Shown: in pieces, positions 35,801 through 51,100 of the stretch | How the letters are laid out: every line of letters begins with the position of its first letter | How positions within the stretch are numbered: position 1 is the first letter of the stretch | Assembly: GCA_025642075.2 (NCBI GenBank) | Contig: JAODUO010000071.1 | Coordinates: 408,501 to 472,500 of the forward strand | DNA length: 64,000 bases | From: Ridgeia piscesae | Lineage: Eukaryota > Annelida > Polychaeta > Sabellida > Siboglinidae | Direction of reading: 5' to 3' | Notes under the pieces: model-generated | Database searches by the model: none | The model's input: the letters and a program-made list of their open reading frames with translations, nothing else | What the model was told of the DNA's origin: nothing | Made by a program: the position numbers and the translations under genes

Positions 35801-38800
35801 GTAGAACCTTTTCATTACATGTTTTAATGGCAACTAGGTAAACATAACGGAAGGCTAGCAACATTTGTACTGAAATAACATTTCAGAACTCATTCACAAT
35901 GCATGGATATATCCTCGTAAACATGTCTGTAGGTGTTACATTTATTTTGCTAGGGTTTGCCAAAGAGCAAACTAGTCATCGATGTAATGACTGGTACACT
36001 AATTGTTATTTTTACATTTTATTTTTATTTATACATCACTTACATTGTTTTTCTGTCAGAAAAGGGACTAGAATCTACGAGCAAATGAAACAACTTGGAT
36101 CATCATTGGACTGGAGTCGAGCTTGCTTCACTCTTGATCCGGTGAGTATTCACTGAAATTTCAGCAAGTGTAGACCATGTAATAAATTCCACATCTTGTG
36201 TTAAACCGCTGGAGTTTTTCGAATATGCATATTTTTGCCACACTTCTGGATGCCCAGTTGTGACGTCAGACAGGACACATACTGGCATCAGGCACACACA
36301 TTCTTTGCATTCAGAGCATATTTACAAGGATAACTTTTGGATCGACACAAGCGTCAAAGTGAATTATTGTGCAATATTCTGATGTACTACAAACATCATA
36401 GAGAACATACATTTATCTTAACTCTACCATCCAAAACCACCCAACCTCTTGTATACGCAAACCGTCCAAAACCGCGCAGTAAACTCACAGTTCATGGGCC
36501 TTTTGTTTACCGTGATCAGATCCTTCTTTTACATTAACCAGCCAGCTCAAACTGCTGATCTGTGCTGTCCCCATCCGTTGAAAAATTATTTTTGTTTGTG
36601 AATTAAGTGAGTTTATTTGGAAGGATGTTGAGGTGCATTAAGATAATGAAATGTTTTTGAAAAATTGATGCCAGATGTTTCGCGGAGGCCTGTCTTTGAA
36701 CTTCGAGATTGCCGCCGTCTTTAGCTCATTTTCAAAGAAATTGCATGAATTGCAGCGCCCATGATGTAATCCATACCAGGTAACATACAATATAAATATA
36801 TAGTATATAATATCAGAAATAAATGTTGTGTAAGCTATAAATAATCATTACTATGCCGATGTGAGAAGGAGAAGTTGTATATTTTGCTCGCCCTCACCGG
36901 TACTGTACTAAGTAAATATAATATGGGAGCCTGCTGTGCTTTGCTCAGTTTATGGAGCGAGAGATAGTAAAAAACCCAGAAACAAATTGAACAAGTCTTC
37001 TAACATTGAAATGTAAAGCACTTTCAGGAACCTAAATACAGGCTTCTGTGCTGTGTAAGAATTTAAGAACATACATTGATTTTCACAGAAATTAAGTTAC
37101 GCTGTGAACGAGGCATTTGTGAGACTGCACGACACTGGTCTTATCTATCGAAGCAGTCGTCTCGTGAATTGGTCATGTGCTCTCAAGTCAGCCATATCAG
37201 ACATCGAGGTACTGTGTCCTATGCTGTCATGATGGCGTCTGTCTTAAATGGGTAGCATCTGATCCTAGGTTTGTGTTTATTATTCGATATAATATCTTTA
37301 AAATGTTATTATTAAATGTCTTGAAGTAAGACCATAATAACTACTGTACATTGAATGTATGTTACTTGCTAAATAAAACCTAAATAAATATATGTAAAGA
37401 GATGAATAATTTCTCTATGGCAACTGAGCACATGTATGGTATATTTGCCAGTCATTGGACACTGCCCCACCTATTGGACTCTTTTGGCATCAATTACTGT
37501 CAAGCTTGAAATCACTTTTGTTTTTTACATTACCCTATGTCAAAGCAACACAGGCGGACAGTTCCCAGTGCAACTTCTAAACAGTATTGCTGTATTTCAA
37601 CATTTTAACTTTTCAGGTTGATGACCTTCCCCTGTCTGGCAGGACACTGGTGGCTGTCCCTGGACACAACAAGAAAGTCCCATTTGGTGTGATGACTTCA
37701 TTTGCATACAAGATGGCCGACTCCGGTATGTAGTCACTCCATGACTTGCCAGCAATTTTCAGCATTGAAAACATTACTGATGTTGACAAATAAATATACG
37801 TATATATGTTGTTGCATACAAACAGATGCTGAAGATGGGTTCCTAAAGTATTCGTATTCAACAAACCAAAATTTTGTAAATAAACACATTTTACATCAAA
37901 AATTGGCAGCAGTGATTTTGTGTTCATTGCTGCTTTTTTCCCAAATAAGACATACACACCCATGCACACAACATAAACATTAAATTATGCTTCAGAGCAA
38001 CTTTGTTCAATTATTATAGCAAATTATTTAATTGATTAAAAACAAAAGACAGCAAAGCTTGTTAAACAAATTCATTTGTTAAGAACAACTCAATCTTTAA
38101 ACAAATATCACATTGCAATCTTATTTTTATTCAGATGATGAAATTGTGGTGTCCACTACACGTCCTGAGACGATGCTTGGTGACACGGCCATCGCTGTCC
38201 ACCCAGATGACCATCGCTATAGTAACCTGCATGGTCGATTTGCGAAGCACCCCTTCTGTGATCGACAACTGCCCATTGTGTGCGATGAGTTTGTCGACAT
38301 AACATTCGGAACAGGTAAACTGTCGAAAAACATTTCCATGAAATGGCTACCTGCATATTATGGACACCTCCTTATAATAGATACTTGCTGCAGTTCCTGT
38401 ATGTATTTATTTTATTTTAAAAGATTGAATAAGATTGTCATCCAATAATAAAACACCAAATAGCAAATGTCAAAGACATTTTTGACTTACACAAAAGCCA
38501 ATTTTTTTATAGGGTGCCCTTCTGAGATATTTGTATTTTTTTTTGTCACATGTAAATAACTAACTTGAAAAAGAACCATATTACATATGTACTCTAATTT
38601 ATATAAGTGACTTCTAAATATGTAGATTACAGTGTAAAAAAACAAATATATTGTTTTTACGAATGTTAGCTGTAGTGCCAGATGATTATAACATACACAT
38701 TTTTAGATGCAACAAAATACAAGATTAAGCACAGTTTTGGGAATTCAATGTTGTGAACTAGATGATGGGTATATTGAGATAAAAGTTCATGTTTTTTCTC

Positions 38801-41800
38801 AGGGGCAGTAAAAATCACGCCGGGTCACGACAGCAAGGATTACGATGTGGGAAAGCGACACTCACTAGACATTGTCAACATCCTGGAGGATGATGGGACT
38901 ATGATGAATGTTCCGGCACCATTCCAGGTACCAATGGCCGCCTGTCTCTTAATGATAATAGTAATAATATTTAATTTTTTTTTTATTGTTAATAATATTT
39001 ATTGAATATAATGCAATATTCACTACTCCTTTCACTGCTTTGTATAAAACTGACCAATAAATGTGCAAATAAAGTACATTTAATATATAAGAACGCATAA
39101 TTTAAAGTAATGAACAACAGAAGATTTGTTTTTAATTTACTGATTGCTTAAGGTAAATATCACCATTAGTCCGCCAATGAAGGGTAATTAAGCTGTAAAA
39201 AGAAAATTGATAAAAATCAAGCAGTTAAAACAAACCAAAAAGATTACCCAGTAGTTACAATTTACTTTCAAATTAATTCAGAATGATGATGATAACCAAG
39301 AGATGGAAGATCACGTTTGTCAGTTGTTGTTACTGAACCTCATCGACTCTCAAGAAACATGTTTTTGTGGTCTGTATATTTTGACCACATCCCACACTTT
39401 TCTGTCTGAAGTTATAGGTATGTCATGTCACATGACATACCTACAGGTCATGTGACATGATAATTAGAAGTGAATCAAGAACCAATGTCAATGCCTATGT
39501 CACACTGGACACAGATGAGAGCAAGAGCTCAGTGTGTTTAAAAATACTGTACTTTATTATTATGTTTAATGCATTTAGATTTTGGTCTTTGATTGCTGAA
39601 TTTAGTAAATAAATAAATACAGTACCTTATGCAGTAAATAAAAATTCTGCATTCAAGCCCAAAATATAAATGTATTAAAAATAATAATAAAACATTTTCT
39701 AAATTAATTTATATGTCGGTAATTTAGAAATAACCCAGATTCACTGGCTGTTTGTAACATTTAGCCGAAGTCTGACATTTCAGGGTCAGAAAAGGTTTGA
39801 AGCAAGAACAGCCGTGGTGGAAGCACTTAGGGAGAAAGGGTTGTTTCGGGGGGAGGCGGACAATCCCATGGTCATCCCAATATGCAGGCAAGTGATATCA
39901 AGTCTTTGACAGCTCCCCATACTATTAAATGTTCATATTTTGGCCAAGCAGAATAAAAAATTATTTTTGTGTTTAGCTTTTTGATGCGACATGTTAAATT
40001 GAGTGAAAATATGTGTGAAAGAATTAGGTTAATGAACGTGTGATTTGTAAACCACCTTGAGCTGTCCTAATTAAGAATTGTACACATATATAAGACCTTA
40101 CCTTTATATTTCATTTGTAGAAGAAGTGTTTCAAATGTGTGAACTTTTATTTCACCAAACAAGTCATATAATTAGACAAAGATATTTTAAGACATCTTCG
40201 AAATTTTTATGCTAGGTCTAATAGCATTACCAGACAATTTCACCACTGTTCGGTGGGTGTTAAACTACGTCTGTTTCATGCATATTGCTGTACAACTTAT
40301 TGTTGCCAATTATGGGTTAACTTCAATAAGGGCTCTTATTTAAAAGCTAAAGTTGCCTACAACAATATGCATAGACGGATTTTGGGATATAACCGACGGG
40401 ACAGCGCAAGTAGCATGTTTGCTAATAATGCTATTGATACATTTGACGCCCTATTGTGTAAGAACATTTATGGTTTAAAAAAACGCATTTTTAACATAAA
40501 TAATGACTTGATTAGGGTTATGTACAATTGCTTTGAAATAGTAAATGGCCCAATGTGGATTAGCTGGGCCAATTCGTTGTAAACAGTAACTCTGTAAGAT
40601 AGTCATCATGTCTCGCATATAACTTTATTATTATTTATTATTATATACTTTTTTAAATCAGTAAGTTGTTTATATAACTTACTTTTCAAACGGTGTTTAT
40701 TTACATGAATTTATTCCATATTTATTATACAATCACATCCTGTATATTGCTCATTATTTTATCTGTTTTTCTACAATTTTACATTTATCTAACTTATAAC
40801 CTTATTTATTTTTTATCTATTCATTTTTTAACATATTTGATCTTGTATAGGCTACTTAGATATACTAATGTATGTACCAATTGTATATGGGTTTTTACCT
40901 GAAATAAATGTATTCGTATTCATATTCGTAAAGGTTTGATTTTGTTATTGAATTTCTCATGTAAGAAGATATTGGTATGTTGATACGTTAATTATTGAAT
41001 TTAAGGTAACTATGTTGTAAAGGTGATAACACTCTTCTAGGTTAAGTTAACTTTCCATGGGCAGATGCAACCAAGTGATGTATTCCCAGCATACAAGGAA
41101 CCATTTCTGAACCAGTTGGCACGTGTCATACTGGTTCATAATTGGTACCGCTCCACCAGTACGTGTTGTCATGTGTATTCACGTGAATACACGTGTTCTG
41201 CCTGTTGTCACGAGTTTTGAATGAGTTTGACACGAGTCGTACTGGGTCAGGACTGGTACGGTTTCACTGGTACATGTCATCACGTGAAAAACTCGTGATT
41301 TCCTGGTAAACACTTGTCGACACACCGAATTTGTTCGCAGAATCCGCTGAATTCACGTGAATTCAGCCAGTTGAACTCGTGAAGTCACTTACAGAACATG
41401 TGAAATCACGGGTCGTTGTTTGCTGGGTCAGTGTGTTTAAAAGCTGCTCTGCTGTCTTTGTTGCAGTCGCTCGAAGGATGTTATTGAGCCTCGTATAAAG
41501 GACCAGTGGTACGTCAAGTGTGACGACATGGCCAAGAATGCCATCGAGGTAACAATTACAAAATAACAAATACACATCCTCCAGATGGCGCTGTAGACAC
41601 CCAGATGCACTGATTATGATTCCTGAAGTATTTGTTTGCGATAATGATATAACCAGAACAGTTTTAGTAATGCTGCGCCTGTTTTTATGATTGTTGCAAA
41701 TTAAGTTAAACTGCTAATGATTGGTTGATGGTTTATGTAATTTAAGACAATCATATAAAACATGCGTAATGTGGTAAACGAGAGTCAAATATTCACGTAA

Positions 41801-42108
41801 CATCACATATGAACCAAACCATAACAAATTGAAAATTTCAAGAAATAAATTGCATTTCCCACAGCTCATATGAACCCCTGAAAACGATATGGGTGTCTAT
41901 TTCATTTAATGTCACACCAAGCAAATTACCTTTGATTGTTTATCTTAGGAGTTTTCAGAAGTTATTTAGTGGGCTAACGTCGCCTAAACTAGTCCGCTGT
42001 GTGGGTTTCTAGAAAGCAGCAAGATCAGTGAGTCAGAACCAATGCATAATTGTGTTTTTTCATTTCTGTAAAAACTCATATTTTGATAATCTTGTGTGTG
42101 TGTGTGCA

Positions 42109-42152
<44 letters not shown>

Positions 42153-45100
42153 TGTGTGTGTGTGCGTGCGTGTGTGAGAGAGAGAGAGAGTTGGATCTAA
42201 CGTAAATTAATAGATTTTCTGATGATTCCAATTTCAGGCAGTCAAAGCCAAACGGCTTACACTTATTCCAGACACCTACGAGAAACAGTGGTTTGATTGG
42301 CTGGAAAACATCAGGTGATTTATCACATTTATATGATTAACGCCAATTGGTAAGAACTGAATAACTGCACCAGTTTTATGAGTATTAGAAATTAGTTAAT
42401 TAGGTTGATGTGGGTCAGTGCTCCTGCTGATATTGTGGGCTTAATGGGTCGGAATCATGGCTAGTTTGGTATTTACTAATTCATAAAAACTGCTGACATA
42501 GGTGAATTTGTAAAAAAAAATTGGACAGACAAATGGACAGACAGATTGTTGATTGGAAATGTTTCATCCTGGTGTAAAGGGCAGATACTAGGCTAGCGCT
42601 GGGTGTAATTGTTTTAGCCAATTTGGCTAAAGATAAGAAATTTCTTTAGCTAAATGAGAATTTCTGTAGCAATTTACAGGTAAAAAAATAATGCAATATA
42701 TAGAATGCTTATACATTATTCACAACAAAACACGTAATTGTTATTAACTAAACATTGATAACATGATTAGTATAAAAGAAGCTAAACACATATAAAACAA
42801 ATACCAAACATTATTTAACCATAAAAAGAAAGTTTAACAATTGTTGGGAATTTTGTAAATGCCATAAATAAATTAATGGGACATCTTTCATCTATTAAAA
42901 TTGAAAGATAAAATTGTAGAACAAAGCCATTTGATTCAGGACAATCTACTCTAGTCTTGTTACCATGCAGTGATTCAAACTGTGCATTGATATAATTATT
43001 ATGTATCTTAAAACACCATTTGACTGGTCAGTAAGTGATTAATTGAATAGAATAATTCTCCAAATTATTTATCTGTAATAGGCTATAGATCGACAGTAAT
43101 TCTGGCCTGGGTGACGCAGGCTATAAATGTTTTTGACATGCATCTTTCTCTAGGTAAAGTGTTCTGGAGATGAGACTCGACAAATGTACATGAATTAGAT
43201 CAAACCTATATTAACATTTGGTTGAATATTTACCAAATTGCACATCGATTAGTGGCCATGTCATGTGACAGCCCTGACATCGAGCGATAATAGGGAATCT
43301 GTTAGGTACATTGTTGGGTACTGTACTCAACTCACACTTGTAACTAGTGTCATCCAGCAGGTCCCCATTGTCTAGGCAACACAATTCGTTATTGAATTAA
43401 GCCCTGCTATTGTGTGTGAGCTTGACTAAATGGAGGGATTAGCGACCTATTGTTTACCCTGTTCGTCATGTCATGCCGACTGGTTATTTGGGTCGGTGTG
43501 ATATGCGATCGTTTAGGCGACTTCAACAGAACTGGACGGTGAATAATACAGTCATGTATACCGTCAATAATAATGACCAAAATAATGTTTCGCCAATTTG
43601 GCGAAGTGTTTTATTTTATTTTCGCCAAATAGCAAACTGTTTCGCCTACGGCACAATTGGGATGAATAGTGCTAGCCTAGAGACAGACGGACAAATGAAC
43701 AGACAGATTAATTGCTTCTTGCTAACTTCCAGGGATTGGTGCATCTCCCGACAGCTCTGGTGGGGACATAGAATTCCTGCATACTTGGTGAGACACAAGG
43801 ACGGCCAGGTTAGTAATCATTACACTATGATAATAATGTAACAATAACACTTTGTGATCGTTGAATGATGACATCATTATTATATTGTAATAACACTTGC
43901 AACGTTATAGTACTTATAGTATTTAGTAGTAGTAGTAGTAGTAGTTATAGTTATAGTATGTTATTGTGATGTTATAATGACATCATCATGGTAATGTAAT
44001 GAAATTATTACACTCTTAATAGTGTACACCTGTAATTTTACACCAGTCTGTGCAAACATTTTGAAAAAGTAATTACGCGGGTACTCATAGATTACACCTA
44101 CCTGGTAATTGCTTCAGTGACTGTTTCAGATAATTTTGTGTTTGCACTGGTATTTATCGTTGGTAAAATTCTCGATATGATTGCTATCCCGTCAGCCTCT
44201 GGGAGAAGATAACTGGGTCTGTGCACATAACTACGAGGAAGCCGTACAGAAGGCAAGCCATAAGTATGGTGTGGAAAAGGAGAAACTCACATTACAGCAA
44301 GGTTTGTGTTGTAAAATAAATCACATAATTATACAGTTTTTGTAAAGTCTCACATACTTGTGTGACATTTAATTATCACCTTATTTTAATTTGTACTGTA
44401 TCTATTTATATTTCTAACTTATTTACTTTTAAAAGGGGGCTGAACCGCCTGAAAAACCCAAAACCATAACATTATGTCACCATAATTTTATGAGCATGGA
44501 ACCACGGTATATTTGAGATAATTTTTAAAGCTTGGACACCGTTGTCCACCGGGCACCACCATAGTTGGCTCACGCTGCATTTGGTTTGAGTTGCTCCTGT
44601 CAAATCAAATCAAATCAAATCAAATTTTATTTCGCAACACCAACATTACATTCTACATCAGAAAACAAAAAGAAAAGTATTATTACGTGGAGGTCACATG
44701 ACACATTTTGTGCTGTCTTCATGTGACCTATTAATTGATGTAAATTGTTGATTTTTTCCAATGTACTTCATCAACAGATGTCTCTGTGCAGACATAAGGA
44801 TATGATGCCATATTATATATGGTAGGCATTTATCTCTTTAGTTAATTAAACAGTTTAGAAAATTAAACAGTCTTTGCTTCTGTCTGCTTTTATGGGCCAT
44901 CAATTTGATGATAAACACAAAATGAAGCAAACTAAGTTATTGCAACCAATTTTCAATAATTATTATAAAACAATACAGTTACATGTTTGTTGGTTTGTCT
45001 GCGGACCTACATATCTGATGGCTTTGTAAGTATGAATCAGACATTTTGTATTTAAGGTGGTTCATCGGTTTAGATTTTATAAGTTGTCCAGTTGATGTGG

Positions 45101-48100
45101 ATCTTACCCCGGTCAACATTTTTAATGATTTTTATCTCAATCGGTTTTGTATGTATTGGGCTGAAATTTGTTTTTATTTGTGACCTAACATTGGAATTGT
45201 TCATATCTTTCAAAGTTTGTTGGGTGAGTGACAAACGAAAAACATCTTTTGCTTCAGCAAGTAGAAAATACATGTTGCTGTTTTTATTTGTCTGGGCAAT
45301 GCTGGTATTGTAAGAACAAGTATGAAGGGTGTTTAATTTACAAACTCTTTGTTTCTGTTGGTCAGATGAGGACGTTCTTGACACCTGGTTCTCATCTGCC
45401 ATCTTCCCGTTTTCAATCTTCGGCTGGCCGGAGCAGGTAAATCTCACTGCTGTCTTCACAGTTAGTACATGTATTGCACGTCCATCTTATATTGCATTAC
45501 TATAGTGTTACTACTAATAATAATAATGACTTCTTATGCGCCAATGTCCTTGAAGATTAAGGTCAGTGGCGTGACAAAACCAAGGGATTAAGCAAACTCG
45601 TAATCGTAAACAATGTGGTAGTCATCAACGGATGGATGAAGGTGCTACGAAGCTAAGGAGGATGGACAGCATTAAAGAGATATTTTTAGACGCCGGCTGA
45701 ATGAAACTATATTTTGTTCTAATTTAACACTGGCAGGAAGTGAATTCCACAGAGTTGATGCAACAACAGAGTTTGGTAGTAAAAGTAACACACCTCAGAA
45801 CTGCTTGAGCAGATATTAATAGCGTACCTGTACCAGCTGTCTGGGGGACAAAAAAGGTTTGCTAAATGTTACATTAATGTGAAATCCTTAAATGTGATTA
45901 ATTAATGTGAGATCAGCAAACTAATGTTTGTAGACAATCAATCCAAGTAGCCATGTCCGTGTATATTTTATCACGTTTCACAAGATAGTTGTTTGCAGAC
46001 ATCTGTCACCAAACTAGTGCTGTGACGACAAGTTAGGTCAAGATGACACCACTGCCTCAATCAGTCAGATTTATCTAGACACCACATATCTCTACGAAGT
46101 AGAATCAGGGCTGTGTAGATGTGAAACAAAGTAAAAGCCGGTTACGAATCTAAACTCGGGCTGATCCTGATCACAGGATCCGCAACGTTTGTCAAGGATC
46201 AAATTGTTCATCTGACCCTACAAGTAAGAGGCAGACAAATCACTGTTTAGAGAATCAAAGATGATATTCCATGAACTCTTCTCCTTGTTTTAGACCCAAG
46301 ACCTGCAAGAGTTTTATCCAACAGACTTGTTGGAGACAGCGAGTGACATCATGTTCTTCTGGGTCGCCCGAATGGTCATGCTAGGTGACGCCCTCACAGG
46401 CACACTGCCATTTACCCAGGTCAGAGGTCACATGCATTATCAAACAATCGTTAATTGTTTAATTTTCAGAAATATGTTCCAGATTTGTTTCTACCTGTAC
46501 GTTGTGGGTTTTTGTCTTAATATTTGTTTAACTTTCCTCTGTTGATTCTGTGGTTTTCATTGGAGTTCAGTACTGAATGTTGCACATTGTTTTTGCCATT
46601 ATTTTTACATCTGAAGATTCGGACATTTGTTAAAAATAGTTTGGAGCACAAATCGTGACATTTGGATGTAGTGATGAATCCTGATACCTTCTGGTTGGTG
46701 CGATACGTTTCACAAAAATAATTATTGTCATGTAAACAAATTGTTTCAAAGTCATGTTTAGAACACTAGTGTATGGTGCTGCCAGCGCCATCTGGCGAGT
46801 GGTGCAGTTACCGCCACCTGGTGAGTGGTGCTTGTAGTATCACCTGGTGAATGACATCATTAGTGGCGAGAGATTCTGTTAGTACAACCTGGCGAACAAG
46901 TATTCAGTTTAGCAAACACTTCACTTCTAACTTGATAACAGTGCAGTGGAGGGGCCAGTTTCATAAAGCCGTGTACCTTTACGTGCAATTATGTGGTCTA
47001 CTGGTCGCAGCTAACAGCCACTAGTTGATGTAGTGTACGGCTAGTTTCATAAGACCAATTTAGCATTCGTGAGACTAAAGTGACATATAAATGACCTAAT
47101 TGAGTCACCTGTATTTATGCTGTCTCTAGACATCTTTCTTCTCCTTAATTACTGCCTGAGCTGTTTGTATACCAAATGGGAAGCTGTGATGAATGAAAAG
47201 TATATCCAGTGTAAACATTAAATGTTGAGAGTGGGTGTGTCGGTAGCATCAACGAACTTTGAGAGCATACCGTGAATATTTCAGTTACGCCTACTAAAGT
47301 GCAATTACGGAGCAGACTCGTGAAATGCAACTAGCGTAATTTTACAGCGTTTTAGGCTTTCGGCGAGTTATCGCCTGCTACCACATTGTAAGTAGGCTCC
47401 ACGAAACTGGCCCCAGAAGTTTAGCACCCAAACATCGATGCAGCAGTGTTAGAAAACACCTGAAGAGTGACTTTTGCTTGTGGTCTCGCAGGTGTTATTC
47501 CACAGCATTCTCAGAGATGCACACGGTCGGAAGATGAGTAAATCCCTGGGGAACGTCATAGATCCCATGGATGTCATCCGCGGAATCTCCCTTGAGGTAG
47601 GGAAGTGCTCGTGTGTTGAGATTGCTGAATGCTCCTCAAGATATTGAATTTTTGTGTAAACAGTGTTTTACATTTTGTACGACATTCACTAACTGTGGAG
47701 CATCATTTGTGAAATGTGTGACGTTTCAACCCATCAGCTATGAATCTTGATCTCGAACTGGTGTCACATGGTATGGCTCAGGTTTTGGCTGGATAATTTG
47801 GCTATAGATGGCGTGTAGGTGGTATCCCTCGTCTCTGTTTGATATAAATGGCCCCCTTCACTTTCCTCTTGAGCTAGTTTGATTCCTGGGTCAGGACTTT
47901 GGTGTTATTCATGGACATTGAGTGTCCTGTGGTCCGGCAGTGGTCTCCCATTCCCACCATCTACAGCTAGGTTATCCTGCTGAAACCTGAGCCATCCAAC
48001 GTGACACCAGTATGTGACCAAGACTCATACCTGATGGGTTGAAATGTCATACATTTGACAAATTATGCTTCAAAGTAAGTGAATTTCCTACAAAATAACC

Positions 48101-51100
48101 AGATCTTGGAGCCATGAATTATATATTCCATATAGCTTTTACATGTCCAACATGTGGTTTAACCTTTGTAGTCTTTCGAAAGCGTAACACACCAACTTCC
48201 TCAAACCTGTGACATATGATGTCAGTATAAATGTGAAATAGTTAATTTCAGTTGTTTACTAGTTTGGCCTATTTGCTCCATGTGATTTTGTGTGTCATGT
48301 TCTTCTATCGGATCAGCATTTCAAACTCTCTCACATGTGTGATGACATCATAAGGCACACATACTCAAGAAGTTGGCATGTGACACTTACAAAAGACTCT
48401 ACTACTAGGTAAAACCACATATTGGATAGGTTTTTTGAGTTATTGCCAGTTAAATATGTCATGCATGTGCATGTGCATGTGCGTGTGCGGGAGCGGGAGC
48501 GAGTGAGTGGGTGAGTGAGTGAGTGAGTGAGTGAGTGTTTAATCATATGTTATAACTTATAACTGTTTGCATCCTTAGCGACTAAATCAACTGGAGTTTC
48601 AGATGTTTTTTCAATCATCCCCTGTGAAGTTATAAACGGTGATTTTGCTCTATTTCAGGACCTTCAGAAGCAGCTAGAAAACAGCAACCTTGACCCCAGG
48701 GAGGTGAATAAAGCGAAGCAGGGTCAGAAGAAGGACTTCCCGCTGGGGATAGCTGAGTGTGGGACAGACGCCCTCCGCTTCACTCTCTGCTCCTATAATT
48801 ACAAAGGTGGGACTGGGGGAGAGAGAGAAAGGGAGGAAGTGAGGCAGACAGAGAGGGAGGAGGGAGACAGAGAGGCAGAGAGAGAGAGAGAGGGAAAGAA
48901 GAGACAGAGAAGAGAGAGACAGAGACAGAGACAGAGAGGAGACAGAGAATAGATAAATCATATTCACACTATTAAGCATGCAACATGCTAAAAAATATGA
49001 GACACAAAAATGTGTCAAAATGTGGCTTCTAATACACGTACATCCATTTAATCACTGTATTTTTTATTTTACCAAAATGATTCAATTGCACCATGCTAGG
49101 TGGTGACACCTCCATGTGACCATGTCCATTCATTGATTATATACAATATGGATGGTCATTCAATGGTATACACCATGCAACTAAAACAGATGATAATTAA
49201 TATTTTGTATTCGAAATACACCAGTATTTACTTGACAGTTTAGCGCATATGTTTGACCAAATGTAACCATGGGTACTTAACGTTTCAAAAAAGTACTGAA
49301 AATGTAATTACCAGGTAGATCCAGGTACTTTATTTCACCAACATTGAGTAACAAGGATATATTCTAGCTAGTGTGTGAACTAATAATAATAATGTTAAAA
49401 ATGTGTTTATTTTGTCATTTAATGATAACACTCCGTAGTCACTGTCACTGTATTGTTTTCGCACAGCACACTTCGTCAACGTTGATGTGAGCCACGTGAA
49501 AAACAACCGACATTTCTGTAACAAGATCTGGCAAGCATTCAAGTTTTCCAGTGGTCATCTCGGTCCTGAGTTCCAGCCTCCCGTCCACCCAGAGGTCAGT
49601 TGAGAATAAGACCATTGTCATAAACTCATTCAAGAGTCATTTATACAGTTAGTTTTAACAACTGATAATACTTATGATAGTGAAACTAACGTAATAATTT
49701 CTTTTAAATCTATAGTTGTGCGAGTTGCAGAACTATTTCCATTCCCCATTCCCACAGAGAATGAATGAAATTGTTGAATCAAAATGATTAGAAATGAGTT
49801 AAACTTGTGAACATGAACAAAGAGAAACCATTTCTGCCCTGACACTTGTAAGAGTTATTGTTGATTCAGTTGACTGGTGGCGAGACAGCTACGGACCAAT
49901 GGATTCTCAGCAGAGTCGCCGCCCTGGTGGCGGAATGTGACGATGGCTTCCGATCATACGATCTAAACTCGGTCACTCAGGCCCTGTATACGTTCTGGTG
50001 GGCAGAACTCTGTGACGTCTACCTGGTAAGTGTCACACTGTATGCTGTCATCGCCAGAATTCAGATACAATTTACAATTTTATATGAGATATGTGATGCT
50101 CCCTACCGACCAGTGACAACACTGATCCTTCCCGGTCAATATCGGTTGTTTCTCCACATTTTCTGTTTTTGTCAACTTATGTTCATTTGAACAACAAAAA
50201 TGGCAACATTCCATGCATTTGTTTGTACATTCGAATGAAACTTGATGATGTCACATCATTATACAGAAACTGACTATTTACTTCTAACTTGCGTTTCATT
50301 TTTATCATTCGACTTTTCGAAAACAAGTCAGGGTTGATGTACGATTATACCGTAATTACTTGAAAATCATTGAAAGTTACTAATTAACATTAAGTAATTT
50401 AACTACTAGGGATTTATGTAATCCAAGTGTGACAATATGTGTTGTACATACATAATTGTTAGGGGTGTACAAATGGAAGCAGTTATGCATGTAAATTAAA
50501 CATATTTTTCTTATGTAATTATATTGGCGCATCATAAACACAGTGTGTATTGTTTTATGATAAGACATCGTGCAAACAACCAGATTTGTAATATTGCCAG
50601 TTATTATATGTGAACGAAACTGTTTACACAAACAAACGTCTGCCATCACTTGCCAGTGTGAGCAAGTTGTACCATCCAGCCAAGAAACCTAGAATATCTT
50701 AAAATATATGCCCATAAATATCCTATAAATTTTACATCATCATAACTGGCATTTATGCAGTTCCAACAACGTTTGCTAGGTGTCGCCACTTGTACTCAGT
50801 GGTGAGGTTGATTACCAGCATCTGTCTCTTCATCTTCTCTTTCATCTTTTTTCCCGCACTACATTCTTTAACAACAGTCTCCAACGCCTTCTGTCTTTTG
50901 CTGTTGTTCTCCATTCTCCTCCCACTCTGTCTAGATCTCTGTTCTCGGACTTCTTCGCCTCTCCACCTGCCTCTTAGTGGGATCTCGCGCTGAGATGGTT
51001 ACGTAACCTCTCACTGCCTCCGACCACATATTTGGGGTGTCTTTCAGGAGTACTGCAAGCCGGTGTTCTCAGATGGCGCCACTGCAGACGTAGACCGGAC

